Source: Asaia bogorensis (GTDB taxonomy: Bacteria; Pseudomonadota; Alphaproteobacteria; Reyranellales; Reyranellaceae). From it: a DNA stretch of 44,537 nt. The stretch is from assembly GCA_945905835.1 (NCBI GenBank), contig CAMDQJ010000017.1, positions 1 through 44,537 of the forward strand, read 5' to 3'. The notes beneath the pieces were generated by a model. That model ran no database searches. It was not told the DNA's origin and saw only the letters and a program-made list of their open reading frames with translations. The stretch's first letter is position 1. The number at the start of each line of letters is the position of its first letter. Position numbers and translations under genes: made by a program. Below, piece after piece: positions 31,844 through 40,438 of the stretch.

Positions 31844-33016
31844 TCACAGCTTTCCTCCCAATGCAGCGTCGTACATCTTGCGCATCTCCGGCACGCCGGC
31901 CTTCACGGGATTGCCGCTGGCCGTCGGATCGACGGCGGCCATCTCGGCGAATTTGCCGAGGTGGCTTTCCTTGACGCCGAGCTCGGCCAGCGTGTGCGGG
32001 ATGCCGATCTCGCGGCGGATATCGAGCGTCCACTTCATGAAGCCATCGAAAGTCGGGTTGGACAGCCCGAGCCAGCGCGACAGCCGCACGATCTTGTCGT
32101 CAATGGCGGTGCGGTTGAACATCAGCACATAGGGCATGGCGACCGCATTTGTCAGGCCATGGTGGGTGTCGAGCGTCGACCCCACGGGATGCGACAGCGA
32201 ATGGATGGCGCCCAGGCCCTTCTGGAAGGCCGTGGAGCCCATTTGCGAGGCCGCCAGCATGTGGCCGCGCGCCTCGATGTCCTTGCCGTCCTTCACGGCG
32301 CGCAGGAGGTTCTCCTTCACCAAACGCATGCCTTCGACGGCGATTCCTTCCGCATAAGGGTGATAGCCCAGCGCGCAATAGGCTTCGAGACAGTGGATGA
32401 AGGCGTCCATGCCGGTGCCGGCGGTGAGCCGGGGCGGCAGTCCGACCGAGAGTTCGGGGTCGGCGATGACGATCGACGGCATCATCTTGGGATGGAAGAT
32501 CACCTTCTTAGTGTGCGTCTCTTCGTTGGTGATAACCGAAGCGCGGCCGGTTTCCGAGCCGGTGCCGGCGGTGGTCGGCACGGCGATCGACGGGAAGATC
32601 CCGGCGGGATTAGCGCGCGTCCACCAGTCGCCGATATCCTCGAAGTCCCACATCGGCCGGGTCTGGCCGGCCATGAAGGCGATGGCCTTGGCCGTGTCGA
32701 TGCCCGAGCCGCCGCCCCAGGCGATCACCCCGTCATGCTTGCCGGCGCGCAGGATGCGCACACCGGCCTCGACATTGGCGGCCACGGGATTGGGCTTCAC
32801 CTCGCTGAACAGGGCGACCTCGACTCCGGCCTTGTGCAGCGCGGTCATGGCGTCGGCGATCATCGGCAACTTAGCGAGGCCGGGATCGGTGACCAGCAGC
32901 GGGCGCTTGAGGCCAACGACCTTGCAGGCATCGGGCAGCTCGCGGATGCGGCCGGCGCCGAAGCGGATGGCGGTGGGATAGCTCCAGTTGCCGACGAGGG
33001 GAGAAGACGCAGCCAT
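31844..33016 (-). CDS. Iron-containing alcohol dehydrogenase
   Basis: A 390-residue group III dehydrogenase with NAD-binding GGGSGIDTAKA and PTTAGTGSETGRASVI. All four metal ligands appear conserved: Asp and His in GTGMDAFIHCLEAY, and two His in AIHSLSHPVGSTLDTHHG. This differs from the copy at 4397, which lacks the first ligand. It follows the aldehyde dehydrogenase by five bases. With the GS-like ligase and ALDH it suggests stepwise oxidation of an alcohol to an acid, possibly of a gamma-glutamylated amino alcohol. ATG 33016 is chosen because homology begins there; the frame remains open upstream. Confidence 0.88.
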   Translation of the reverse strand: MAASSPLVGNWSYPTAIRFGAGRIRELPDACKVVGLKRPLLVTDPGLAKLPMIADAMTALHKAGVEVALFSEVKPNPVAANVEAGVRILRAGKHDGVIAWGGGSGIDTAKAIAFMAGQTRPMWDFEDIGDWWTRANPAGIFPSIAVPTTAGTGSETGRASVITNEETHTKKVIFHPKMMPSIVIADPELSVGLPPRLTAGTGMDAFIHCLEAYCALGYHPYAEGIAVEGMRLVKENLLRAVKDGKDIEARGHMLAASQMGSTAFQKGLGAIHSLSHPVGSTLDTHHGLTNAVAMPYVLMFNRTAIDDKIVRLSRWLGLSNPTFDGFMKWTLDIRREIGIPHTLAELGVKESHLGKFAEMAAVDPTASGNPVKAGVPEMRKMYDAALGGKL

Positions 33017-33021
33017 TGAAT

Positions 33022-34410
33022 TCACACCGTCCTGAGATGAAAGGATTTCGGCCGGGTCAGGTAGTCGAAGCCGAGCCGCGACAGCGTGCAGCCGCGGCCC
33101 GAATCCTTGACGCCCGTCCAGGCCAGTTCCGGATCGAGATAGTCGCAGCGGTTCATGAACCACGTGCCGGTCTCGACCTTGTCGCCGATGCGTATTGCCG
33201 CCGCCTCGTCGAATGTCCAGATGGCTGCCGTCAGGCCGTACTGCGAATCGTTCATCAGGCGGATTGCCTCGTCGTCGGAGGCGACCTTCATGATGCCGAC
33301 CACTGGGCCAAAACTCTCCTCGTTCATGACCCGCATGGAATGGTCGACATTCACCAGCACCTGCGGCGCGACATAGGGCGTACCGTCCTTGGCCGCGGCG
33401 AATTTTTTGGCATCGACCAAGGGCTTGGCCCCTGCCCGCACCGCCTCGGCGATCTGGGCACGCACGAAATCGGCCGCCGCCGTGCGCACCATCGGGCCGA
33501 GCGTGGTTTCGGGGTCGAGCGGATCGCCCAACCTGTAGGTCGCCGTCATATCGGCGAAGGCCGCCACGAAGCGGTCGAAGATCGCCTCGTGGACGTAGAT
33601 ACGCTCGATGCCGCAGCAGCTCTGGCCCGAGTTGAAAAAGCTGCCATCGACCAGGTTCTCGACCGCGTGATCGAAATTGGCGTCGGGCCGGACATAGGCC
33701 GGGTCCTTGCCGCCGAGTTCCAGCCCGGTGCCGATAAAGCGCTCCGAGGCGGCGCGCTGGACGGCATGGCCGCCCTCGACCGAGCCGGTGAAGGCCACGA
33801 AATCGATCTCGGGTGCGCGCACCACACGCTCGGTGTCGGCGTGGGAGAGATGCAGCACCTGGAACAACCCGGCCGGCAGGTTGGCAGCGGCAAAGCCCGC
33901 GGCGAAGGCCTCGGCAACCAGCGGTGTCTGGGTGGAGTGTTTCAGGATCACAGCGTTTCCGGCCAGCAGCGCCGGCACGATGGCGTTGACCGCCGTCAGG
34001 TAGGGATAGTTCCACGGCGCCACGACGAAGACGACGCCCAGGGGCGCGCGGCGGATGAAGCGGGTGAAGCCGGCCTTGGGCTCGGTGGCGACGTCGGCCA
34101 TTGCCTTGGGGGCCATAGCAATCATGGCGCGCGAGCGCTCCTGCAGGCCGCCGGCGATCTCGCCCGGCGTATAACGGATGGGACGACCCATCTGCCAGGA
34201 GAGTTCCTTCCCGAACTCGTCCTTGCGCGCGACCATGGCATCGACGAAGCGCAGGCAGGCGGCGGAGCGGTCGGCCACGGACACGGCCTGCCACGCGGCC
34301 TGCGCCTTGCGCGCCGATGCGAGCGCCGTGGCGATCTCCGCCGCCGAGGCGAGCGGGCGCTCGGCATAGATCCGCCCGTCGACGGGCGAGACGACCTTGA
34401 GGGAGGCCAT
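33022..34410 (-). CDS. NAD(P)-dependent aldehyde dehydrogenase
   Basis: A 462-residue ALDH: N134 (APWNYP), FTGS (207-210), E231 (LELGGKDP) and catalytic C265 (SGQSCCG), with NEESFGP and the C-terminal KDSGRGCTLSRLGF. It resembles succinate-semialdehyde- or gamma-glutamyl-aldehyde-type ALDHs that occur with glutamine-synthetase-like ligases. The ATG at 34410 shares one base with the ligase stop (TGATG), so the two are coupled. The upstream open extension lies within the ligase gene. Confidence 0.88.
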   Translation of the reverse strand: MASLKVVSPVDGRIYAERPLASAAEIATALASARKAQAAWQAVSVADRSAACLRFVDAMVARKDEFGKELSWQMGRPIRYTPGEIAGGLQERSRAMIAMAPKAMADVATEPKAGFTRFIRRAPLGVVFVVAPWNYPYLTAVNAIVPALLAGNAVILKHSTQTPLVAEAFAAGFAAANLPAGLFQVLHLSHADTERVVRAPEIDFVAFTGSVEGGHAVQRAASERFIGTGLELGGKDPAYVRPDANFDHAVENLVDGSFFNSGQSCCGIERIYVHEAIFDRFVAAFADMTATYRLGDPLDPETTLGPMVRTAAADFVRAQIAEAVRAGAKPLVDAKKFAAAKDGTPYVAPQVLVNVDHSMRVMNEESFGPVVGIMKVASDDEAIRLMNDSQYGLTAAIWTFDEAAAIRIGDKVETGTWFMNRCDYLDPELAWTGVKDSGRGCTLSRLGFDYLTRPKSFHLRTV

Positions 34411-35774
34411 CAGATGATTTCCATGTACCGGTCGAGTTCCCATTCGGTGATGGCCTTGCGGAACTCGCGCTCCTCCCACTCGCGCGTCGCCGAATAGTGA
34501 TCGACGAACGGATCGCCGAACAGGCTGCGCGCCGCCTTCGACGCCTTCAGCCGTCCCGCCGACTCCATCAGCGTACGCGGCAGCTGCGCCTTGGCGGGAT
34601 GCTTCTTCTCGTAGCTGTTGCCCATGATGGGCTCGCCGGGATCGATCTTGTTCTCGATGCCCCACAGGCCCGCGCCGACGGCGGCGGCGAGCGCCAGGTA
34701 GGGGTTGGCGTCGGCGGCGGCGACGCGGTACTCGACGCGGGTCGACTTGGCCGAGCCCGGGATGACACGCAGCGCCGTGGTGCGGTTCTCAACGCCCCAG
34801 GCCGAAACGGTGGGCGCCCAGAAGCCCGGAATGAGCCGGCGGTAGGCATTCACGGTCGAGGCGACCATGGCGAGCGTCTCGGGCATCAGCGCGTGCTGGC
34901 CGCCGACGAAGTGGCGCATGGTCCTGCTCATGCGGTGCGGCGCCTTCTCGTCATAGAAGGCCGACTTGCCGTCCTTCCACAGCGACATGTGCATGTGGCC
35001 GCCACAGCCCGGCCAGTCCTTCGACCACTTGGCCATGAAGGTGGCGAGCCAGTCGCGTTTTTGCGCCAAAACCTTGGTGAAGAGCTTGAAAAGTGCTGCG
35101 CGGTCGGCCGAGGGCAACGCATCGCCCACACGCAACGCCGCCTCGAGCACGCCGGCACCGGTCTCGGTGTGCAGGCCCTCGATGCCCATGTCCATGGTCT
35201 CGCACATGTCGAGGAGCTCTTTGTAGAAGTCGGAGAGGACCGAGTTGCGCAGCACCGAGTAGCCGAAGAAGCCGGGCGAGATCGGCTTCAGGTTCTTGTA
35301 ACCCTTCTCGCGGATCGAAAACGCCGTCTCGGCGAAGACGAAGAATTCGTACTCGAAGCCGACCTTGACCTCGTAGCCGAGCTTTTCAGCCCGCGCGATG
35401 ACGCGGCGCAGGGTGGCGCGCGGGCAGATCTCCTCGGCCTTGTCGACGAACTCGCAAAGGAACATCAGGTTGCCCGGCTCGGTCGCGATCTCGCGGCAGG
35501 TATCGGGCAGGATGCGGACATTGGCGTCGGGATAGCCCGAGTGCCAGCCGGTATAGGTGACGTTGTCGTAGAGCTGGTCGTTCGAATCCCAGCCCAGCAC
35601 GACGTCGCAGAAGCCGAAGCCGCCTTCGAGCGCCGAATGGAACTTGTCGATGTGGATGTACTTGCCGCGCAGGATGCCGTCGATGTCGTGGACGCCGACC
35701 TTGATGTGCTTCAGGCCGCGTTCCTTGATGATCCTGCGGGCATCCGCCGCTGTCTTGACCTGGCGCGGATCCAT
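34410..35774 (-). CDS. Glutamine-synthetase-family ligase (gamma-glutamyl-amine synthetase candidate)
   Basis: A 454-residue protein with the two GS domains: beta-grasp HIKVGVHDIDGILRGKYI and the catalytic part with metal ligands E141 and E143 (GFEYEFFVF), HTETGAGVLEAAL (E204, E211), GGHMHMSLW (H260, H262) and ENRTTALRV. It joins glutamate to an amine using ATP. The ALDH/ADH neighbours fit gamma-glutamylation pathways, as in PuuA (putrescine), IpuC (isopropylamine) or GmaS (methylamine), better than ammonia assimilation. ATG 35774, with a G-rich ribosome site, is preferred over an in-frame ATG at 35837. The amine substrate is unknown. Confidence 0.86.
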   Translation of the reverse strand: MDPRQVKTAADARRIIKERGLKHIKVGVHDIDGILRGKYIHIDKFHSALEGGFGFCDVVLGWDSNDQLYDNVTYTGWHSGYPDANVRILPDTCREIATEPGNLMFLCEFVDKAEEICPRATLRRVIARAEKLGYEVKVGFEYEFFVFAETAFSIREKGYKNLKPISPGFFGYSVLRNSVLSDFYKELLDMCETMDMGIEGLHTETGAGVLEAALRVGDALPSADRAALFKLFTKVLAQKRDWLATFMAKWSKDWPGCGGHMHMSLWKDGKSAFYDEKAPHRMSRTMRHFVGGQHALMPETLAMVASTVNAYRRLIPGFWAPTVSAWGVENRTTALRVIPGSAKSTRVEYRVAAADANPYLALAAAVGAGLWGIENKIDPGEPIMGNSYEKKHPAKAQLPRTLMESAGRLKASKAARSLFGDPFVDHYSATREWEEREFRKAITEWELDRYMEII

Positions 35775-35802
35775 ACCTCCCCCTCTGAGTGTTGAGGGCA
35801 GA

Positions 35803-37107
35803 CTAGCCGCTGAGGTAGCGCGGAAGCCAGAGGGCAATATCGGGGAACACCGTCACCAGCATGGTGAAAAGCACCATGATGATGAGATAGGGCAAGGTCA
35901 CCCTAGCAATATAGCCCAGCCCGTCCTCGGTCAGGCCCTGGATGACGAACAGGTTGAAGCCGACCGGCGGGGTGATCTGCGCCATCTCGACCACGAGGAC
36001 GAGGAAGACGCCGAACCAGATCGGGTCGAAGCCCGCGAGCTTGACGATCGGCATGACGATGGGAAGGGTCATGACGATCATGCTGAAGCCGTCGAGGACG
36101 CAGCCGAGGATCAGGTAGAAGACGATCAGCGCCACGATCAGCATGAAGGGCGAGAGGCCGAGGCCGCTCACGAACTCGGCCACCGCGCCGGGAATGCCGA
36201 GGAAGGCCGCCGCACTTCCGAGGATCGAGGCGCCGATCACGATCAGGGCGATCATGGCACAGGTCTGGACGGCGCCGATGGCGATGCCGCGCAGGACGTC
36301 GAGCGACAGGGCACGCTGCAGCCCGGCCACGATCAGGGCGCCCAGCACGCCGACGCCGGCGGCTTCCGATGGCGTCGCGATGCCGCCATACATCGAGCCC
36401 AGCACGCAGAGGATCAGGAACACCGCCGGACCCAATTCGCGCAGCGAGCTCATGTATTCGGCGGCACTGGCGACGCGGATCTTGCGCTCGCTCGGCGGCA
36501 CCAGCTCGGGGCGCAGGGTGGCGTGAATCATGATCCAGGCACTGAAGCAGCTCGCGAGCAGGAAGCCGGGAATGAAGCCCGCGGTGAAAAGCTTGGCGAT
36601 CGAGACATCGCCCAGCACGCCGTAGATGATCATGATATTCGACGGCGGGATCAGGAAGCCCAGCGTGCCGGAGCCCGCGAGCGAGCCGACCGCGACATCC
36701 TTGGAATAGCCGCGCTTCAGCAGCTCGGAGAGCGAGATGCGACCTACGACCTGCGTCGTCGCGGCCGACGAGCCGGAGATGGCGGCAAAGATCGTGCAGC
36801 CGATGACGTTGACGTGCAGCAGGCGGCCGGGCAGCAGGCCGGCCCAGGGCGCCAAGCCGCTGAACAGCGCCTGCGACAGCCGCGTGCGGAACAGGATCTC
36901 ACCCATCAGGATGAACAGCGGCAGGGCCAGCAGTTCCTGCGTCGTCAGGATGTTCCAGGCGTATTGCGCCAGAAGCTTGTCGAGCGGGATGTCGCGAAAC
37001 AGCGCCAGCAGGATCGTGCCGGTGGCGGCCAGCGTCCAGCCGATCCACAAGCCGCCGCCCAGCAGGGCGAACAGCACGACGAACATGACGACGACGACGA
37101 TCAGCAT
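35803..37107 (-). CDS. dctM: TRAP transporter large permease subunit
   Basis: A 434-residue polytopic membrane protein of the DctM family, about 12 transmembrane segments with the family motifs LFILMGEILFRT, GCTIFAAISGSSAATTQVVG and GTLGFLIPPSNIMIIYG. It drives sodium-coupled uptake of an acid captured by the DctP partner. It lies 25 nt downstream of dctQ and 28 nt upstream of the ligase gene, so transporter and catabolic genes share one transcript. Confidence 0.93.
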   Translation of the reverse strand: MLIVVVVMFVVLFALLGGGLWIGWTLAATGTILLALFRDIPLDKLLAQYAWNILTTQELLALPLFILMGEILFRTRLSQALFSGLAPWAGLLPGRLLHVNVIGCTIFAAISGSSAATTQVVGRISLSELLKRGYSKDVAVGSLAGSGTLGFLIPPSNIMIIYGVLGDVSIAKLFTAGFIPGFLLASCFSAWIMIHATLRPELVPPSERKIRVASAAEYMSSLRELGPAVFLILCVLGSMYGGIATPSEAAGVGVLGALIVAGLQRALSLDVLRGIAIGAVQTCAMIALIVIGASILGSAAAFLGIPGAVAEFVSGLGLSPFMLIVALIVFYLILGCVLDGFSMIVMTLPIVMPIVKLAGFDPIWFGVFLVLVVEMAQITPPVGFNLFVIQGLTEDGLGYIARVTLPYLIIMVLFTMLVTVFPDIALWLPRYLSG

Positions 37108-37132
37108 CGCGGGCTACTGGTCGAGGCGCTCG

Positions 37133-37717
37133 TCATTCGGCGACGTGCCCGGCGCGCATGCTGACATCCTCGAGCGGCAGGCTGAGTGCCGCCTGGATGA
37201 AGCGGGCGAAGAACTGGATCATCAGGAGGATGATGCCAAAGGTGACGAAGGCCTGCGGGATCCAGACCAGCGTGCCGCTCGAAACAGAGGTCTGGCCGGC
37301 GTCGAAGCTGCGCCAGGTGAAGTAGGCCATCGCCCAGGCGAGAAAGCCGGTCATGCCAAAGCCGAATGCCGCCAGGACGGTCTCCATCCAGCGCCGAACG
37401 GCCGGCGACACGCGCGCGATGATCAGCGTGACCCGGATATGGCCGCCGGCGCGCAGAGTCATGGCGGCGCCGAAGGTGAAGGTCGCGGCCATCAGGTAGG
37501 AGCTGTATTCCCAGGCCACGGGAATATCGGCAGGGACCCAGGGCAGGATGTTCGAGAGAGAGCGCACCGCCACTTCGGCCAGCATCAACCCGGTCAGCGT
37601 CACCAGGCAGCCGGCGCCCAGCCAGCCGTCGAGCCGGCTCAGCGCGTCGATACCGTCGAGCAGCGAGCGCAGCGGCTGCGGTGCCGCCGCGTTCGGACTC
37701 CCCTGCCCTGGCGTCAT
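37133..37717 (-). CDS. dctQ: TRAP transporter small permease subunit
   Basis: A 194-residue protein with four predicted membrane helices, including LGAGCLVTLTGLMLAEVAVRSL and WEYSSYLMAATFTFGAAMTLRAGGHIRV, the DctQ hallmark region. It overlaps dctP by four bases (ATGA at 37714-37717), which sets the start; the open frame upstream is inside dctP. It bridges the binding protein and large permease. Confidence 0.92.
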   Translation of the reverse strand: MTPGQGSPNAAAPQPLRSLLDGIDALSRLDGWLGAGCLVTLTGLMLAEVAVRSLSNILPWVPADIPVAWEYSSYLMAATFTFGAAMTLRAGGHIRVTLIIARVSPAVRRWMETVLAAFGFGMTGFLAWAMAYFTWRSFDAGQTSVSSGTLVWIPQAFVTFGIILLMIQFFARFIQAALSLPLEDVSMRAGHVAE

Positions 37718-38721
37718 GCCCGCTTCATTTCGGCGAGATAGGCCTTGAGCGGCGCGGCCGAGGTCGGAACGCGCTTCATGAAGTCTTCGAGCAGATGAGC
37801 GGTACGCTTGCGAAGGTCGGCCATCATCGCCGCCGGCGGGGTCACGAGCTGCATGCCGCCTTCGATCAGCCGCTTGTTGCTGTCCGTGTTGGCCTGCAGC
37901 GAAGACGCCCAGAACTCGGGTTCGAGCTTCTTGGCGAGGTCGATCATGATCTTCTGGTTGGCCGACGAAATCTTCTTCAGGGTGTCGTTGTTGATGGTGA
38001 CGATCTCCGACGACCAGGAGTGATTGGTCTGGTGGAAGAACTTGAGGAACTCCCAGAACTTGCCGTCGACGCCCGACACCGACGAGGTCGATACGCCCGA
38101 AACCACGCCCGACGCCAGCGCCGGAATGGTCTCGCCCCACGGGATCAGCACCGGGCCCATGCCGATGGCGGCGCACATCTCCTGGGCGTTCTTGTCGGGC
38201 ACGCGGATCTTGATACCCTTCAGGGCATCGAGCGTGTCGGCCTTGACCTTGAGGTGCAGGTATTGGGTCGGCCACGGCACCGTGTAGAGCATGGTCTGAT
38301 TGTTCTTGAGCACGACCTTTTCGTACTCGGGCCGCAGATACTTATGCAGGACCTTGAGTTCGTCGACGTTGTTGCCGATGAACGGGATGCTCTCGGCGCC
38401 AAGCAGAGGCTCGTCGCCGACCTGCTGGATGTTGAGGATGTCGGCCATCGGCACCAGGCCGTCGCGTACGGCGCGCAGCTGCTCGGGTCCCTTGAAGCCC
38501 AGCTGGCCGCCTGACTTGACCTCGATGTCGACGGCGCCCGAGGTCGCCTTCTTCACTTCCTCGGCGTAGCGCTTGACGTTGACGGTGTGGAAATTGCTGT
38601 CGGGCCACACCGTTGCCAACGGCAGCTTGACCGGCGCCTGCGCGCGCACGACCGATGGAGCGGCCACGAATGCCGCCATGCCTGCGCCCGCCTTGAGCGC
38701 GTTCCTGCGTCCTAGTTTCAT
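37714..38721 (-). CDS. dctP: TRAP transporter substrate-binding protein
   Basis: A 335-residue periplasmic protein. The N-terminus LGRRNALKAGAGMAAFVAAPSVVRA is a twin-arginine-like signal, which suggests export in folded form. The mature DctP/TAXI-like fold holds the ligand-binding region KIRVPDKNAQEMCAAIGMGPVLIPWGE, with the Arg that usually pairs with a carboxylate in TRAP ligands. The expected ligand is an organic acid or amide with a carboxyl group. It follows hyuB by 26 bases. Confidence 0.92.
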   Translation of the reverse strand: MKLGRRNALKAGAGMAAFVAAPSVVRAQAPVKLPLATVWPDSNFHTVNVKRYAEEVKKATSGAVDIEVKSGGQLGFKGPEQLRAVRDGLVPMADILNIQQVGDEPLLGAESIPFIGNNVDELKVLHKYLRPEYEKVVLKNNQTMLYTVPWPTQYLHLKVKADTLDALKGIKIRVPDKNAQEMCAAIGMGPVLIPWGETIPALASGVVSGVSTSSVSGVDGKFWEFLKFFHQTNHSWSSEIVTINNDTLKKISSANQKIMIDLAKKLEPEFWASSLQANTDSNKRLIEGGMQLVTPPAAMMADLRKRTAHLLEDFMKRVPTSAAPLKAYLAEMKRA

Positions 38722-38747
38722 CGAAGCCCCCTATGTCGTTTTTTTGA

Positions 38748-40433
38748 CTACTCAGCCGCGAGCGGCGGCTTGTACGCGTAAAGTTTTTTCGCCGTGTCGG
38801 GCGAGATCAGTTCGTCGGCGAGGTCCTGCGCCACCTGGGCGCGGTCGCGGTCGCTGCCCTTGCCGATGCCGGCGCCGCCCGGCGTCTCGATCATCAGGCG
38901 CTCGCCCGGCGGGATGAGCTGGAAGCCCTTGCCCTTGAGCGTCTGGCCCGACTTCAGCGACACCGCGCCGGCCTGGCCATCGCCGCCGCCGTCACGGCCG
39001 CGCGCCGGATAGTCGATGCGGTCGAAGGCGGCCAACAGGTCGAACGGCTCATCGATGCCGCTCTCGATTTCCATGATCTGGCCCAGCCCGCCACGGGTGC
39101 GGCCGGCGCCGCCCGAATCGGGGCGGAATTCCTTGCGCCAGAAGATCAGCGGCGTCTGGGTCTCGGCGATCTCGACCGGCGTGCCGCGCACGCCGCTGGG
39201 ATAGGCCGTGGCCGAGAGCCCGTCCTTGTCGGCGCGCGCGCCCGTACCGCCGTTGGAGGTGATGGCCATGCCGAAGCCGTAGTTGCCGCCCTGGCCGCCG
39301 CGCACGCGGCCGCGCACGTTGATGTTCCACAGGCACGACGTGCCCTCGGCCGGCACGCGGTCGGGAATGATCTGGCGCAGGCAGCCGAAGGTGACGTCCG
39401 GCAGCATCTGGCCGATGACGTGGCGGATCGCCACCGCCGACGGCTTGGGCGCATTGAGGATCGTGGTGTCGGGCGCCGACACGGTGAGCGGCCCGAGCGA
39501 GCCGGCGTTGTTGGGAATATGCGTCGCCACCACGCAGCCCAGGCCGAACACGGTATAGGCCGTGGTGTACGCGTGCGGCACGTTGATGCCGCGCTTGGAG
39601 ACGCCCGAAGTACCCGCGTAGTCGACATGGATGCCGGTGTCGGACACGGTGAGGGATGCCTTGATCGTCACCGGCTCGTCGTAGCCGTCGACCGTCATGC
39701 TGTTGTGCCAGGTGCCCTTGGGCAGCTTGGCGATCTCCTCCATCACCGCCGCGCGCGAGCGCACGATGATGTGGTCGCCGAGCTCGTCGAGCGAGTCGAT
39801 ACGGAACTCGTCCATCATCTCGACCAGCCGGCGGGCGCCGACGTCATTGCAGGCAGCCAGCGAGTAGACGTCGCCCTCGGTGTCGACCGGCAGGCGGGTG
39901 TTGGCGCGGATCATCGCCATCAGCGTCTCGTTCACCTTGCCCTGGTCGAACAGCTTCAGCATCGGGATGTAGAGGCCTTCCATGAAGACGTCTGTCGCGT
40001 CGGGGCCGAAGCCGATGCCGCCGATGTCCATGAGATGGCTGGTGCAGGAGAACAGTGCCACCAGCTTGCCGTTGCGGAAGCAGGGCGTGGTGATGACAAA
40101 GTCGTTGAGATGGCCGGTGCCCATCCACGGGTCGTTGGTGATGTAGGCATCGCCCGCCTTCATTGTCGCGACCGGAAAGTACCGCAGGAAATGCTTCACC
40201 GACTCGGCCATCGAATTCACATGGCCCGGCGTGCCGGTCACGGCCTGGGCCAGCATGCGGCCATCGAGGTCGAAGACACCGGCCGAGAGGTCGCCGCATT
40301 CGCGCACGATCGGGCTGAAGGCGGTGCGCATCAGCGTCTGCGCCTGCTCCTCGACGACGGCGATCAAGCGGTTCCACATGATCTGAAGATCGATCAGGCC
40401 GACCGAGTTGGACTGGCCGCTGTTGGCACTCAT
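38748..40433 (-). CDS. hyuB: Hydantoinase B / oxoprolinase-family beta subunit
   Basis: A 561-residue HyuB protein, with characteristic blocks RTAFSPIVRECGDLSAGVFD, GTPGHVNSM, GDAYITNDPWMGTGHLND, CTSHLMDIGG and the C-terminal GGAGRTRGGLGQ and ETPGGAGIG. With HyuA it forms an ATP-dependent enzyme opening a hydantoin, N-methylhydantoin, 5-oxoproline or related lactam ring. The start at 40433 is five bases after the hyuA stop. Together with TRAP and ligase genes downstream it is part of a large catabolic operon. The ring substrate is unknown. Confidence 0.9.
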   Translation of the reverse strand: MSANSGQSNSVGLIDLQIMWNRLIAVVEEQAQTLMRTAFSPIVRECGDLSAGVFDLDGRMLAQAVTGTPGHVNSMAESVKHFLRYFPVATMKAGDAYITNDPWMGTGHLNDFVITTPCFRNGKLVALFSCTSHLMDIGGIGFGPDATDVFMEGLYIPMLKLFDQGKVNETLMAMIRANTRLPVDTEGDVYSLAACNDVGARRLVEMMDEFRIDSLDELGDHIIVRSRAAVMEEIAKLPKGTWHNSMTVDGYDEPVTIKASLTVSDTGIHVDYAGTSGVSKRGINVPHAYTTAYTVFGLGCVVATHIPNNAGSLGPLTVSAPDTTILNAPKPSAVAIRHVIGQMLPDVTFGCLRQIIPDRVPAEGTSCLWNINVRGRVRGGQGGNYGFGMAITSNGGTGARADKDGLSATAYPSGVRGTPVEIAETQTPLIFWRKEFRPDSGGAGRTRGGLGQIMEIESGIDEPFDLLAAFDRIDYPARGRDGGGDGQAGAVSLKSGQTLKGKGFQLIPPGERLMIETPGGAGIGKGSDRDRAQVAQDLADELISPDTAKKLYAYKPPLAAE

Positions 40434-40438
40434 GGGGC

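Noticed and set aside
31844-34294. Apparent fusion of Fe-ADH with a long N-terminal extension
   Set aside because: The extension is an out-of-frame reading of the ALDH gene. The real start is ATG 33016, five bases after the ALDH stop.
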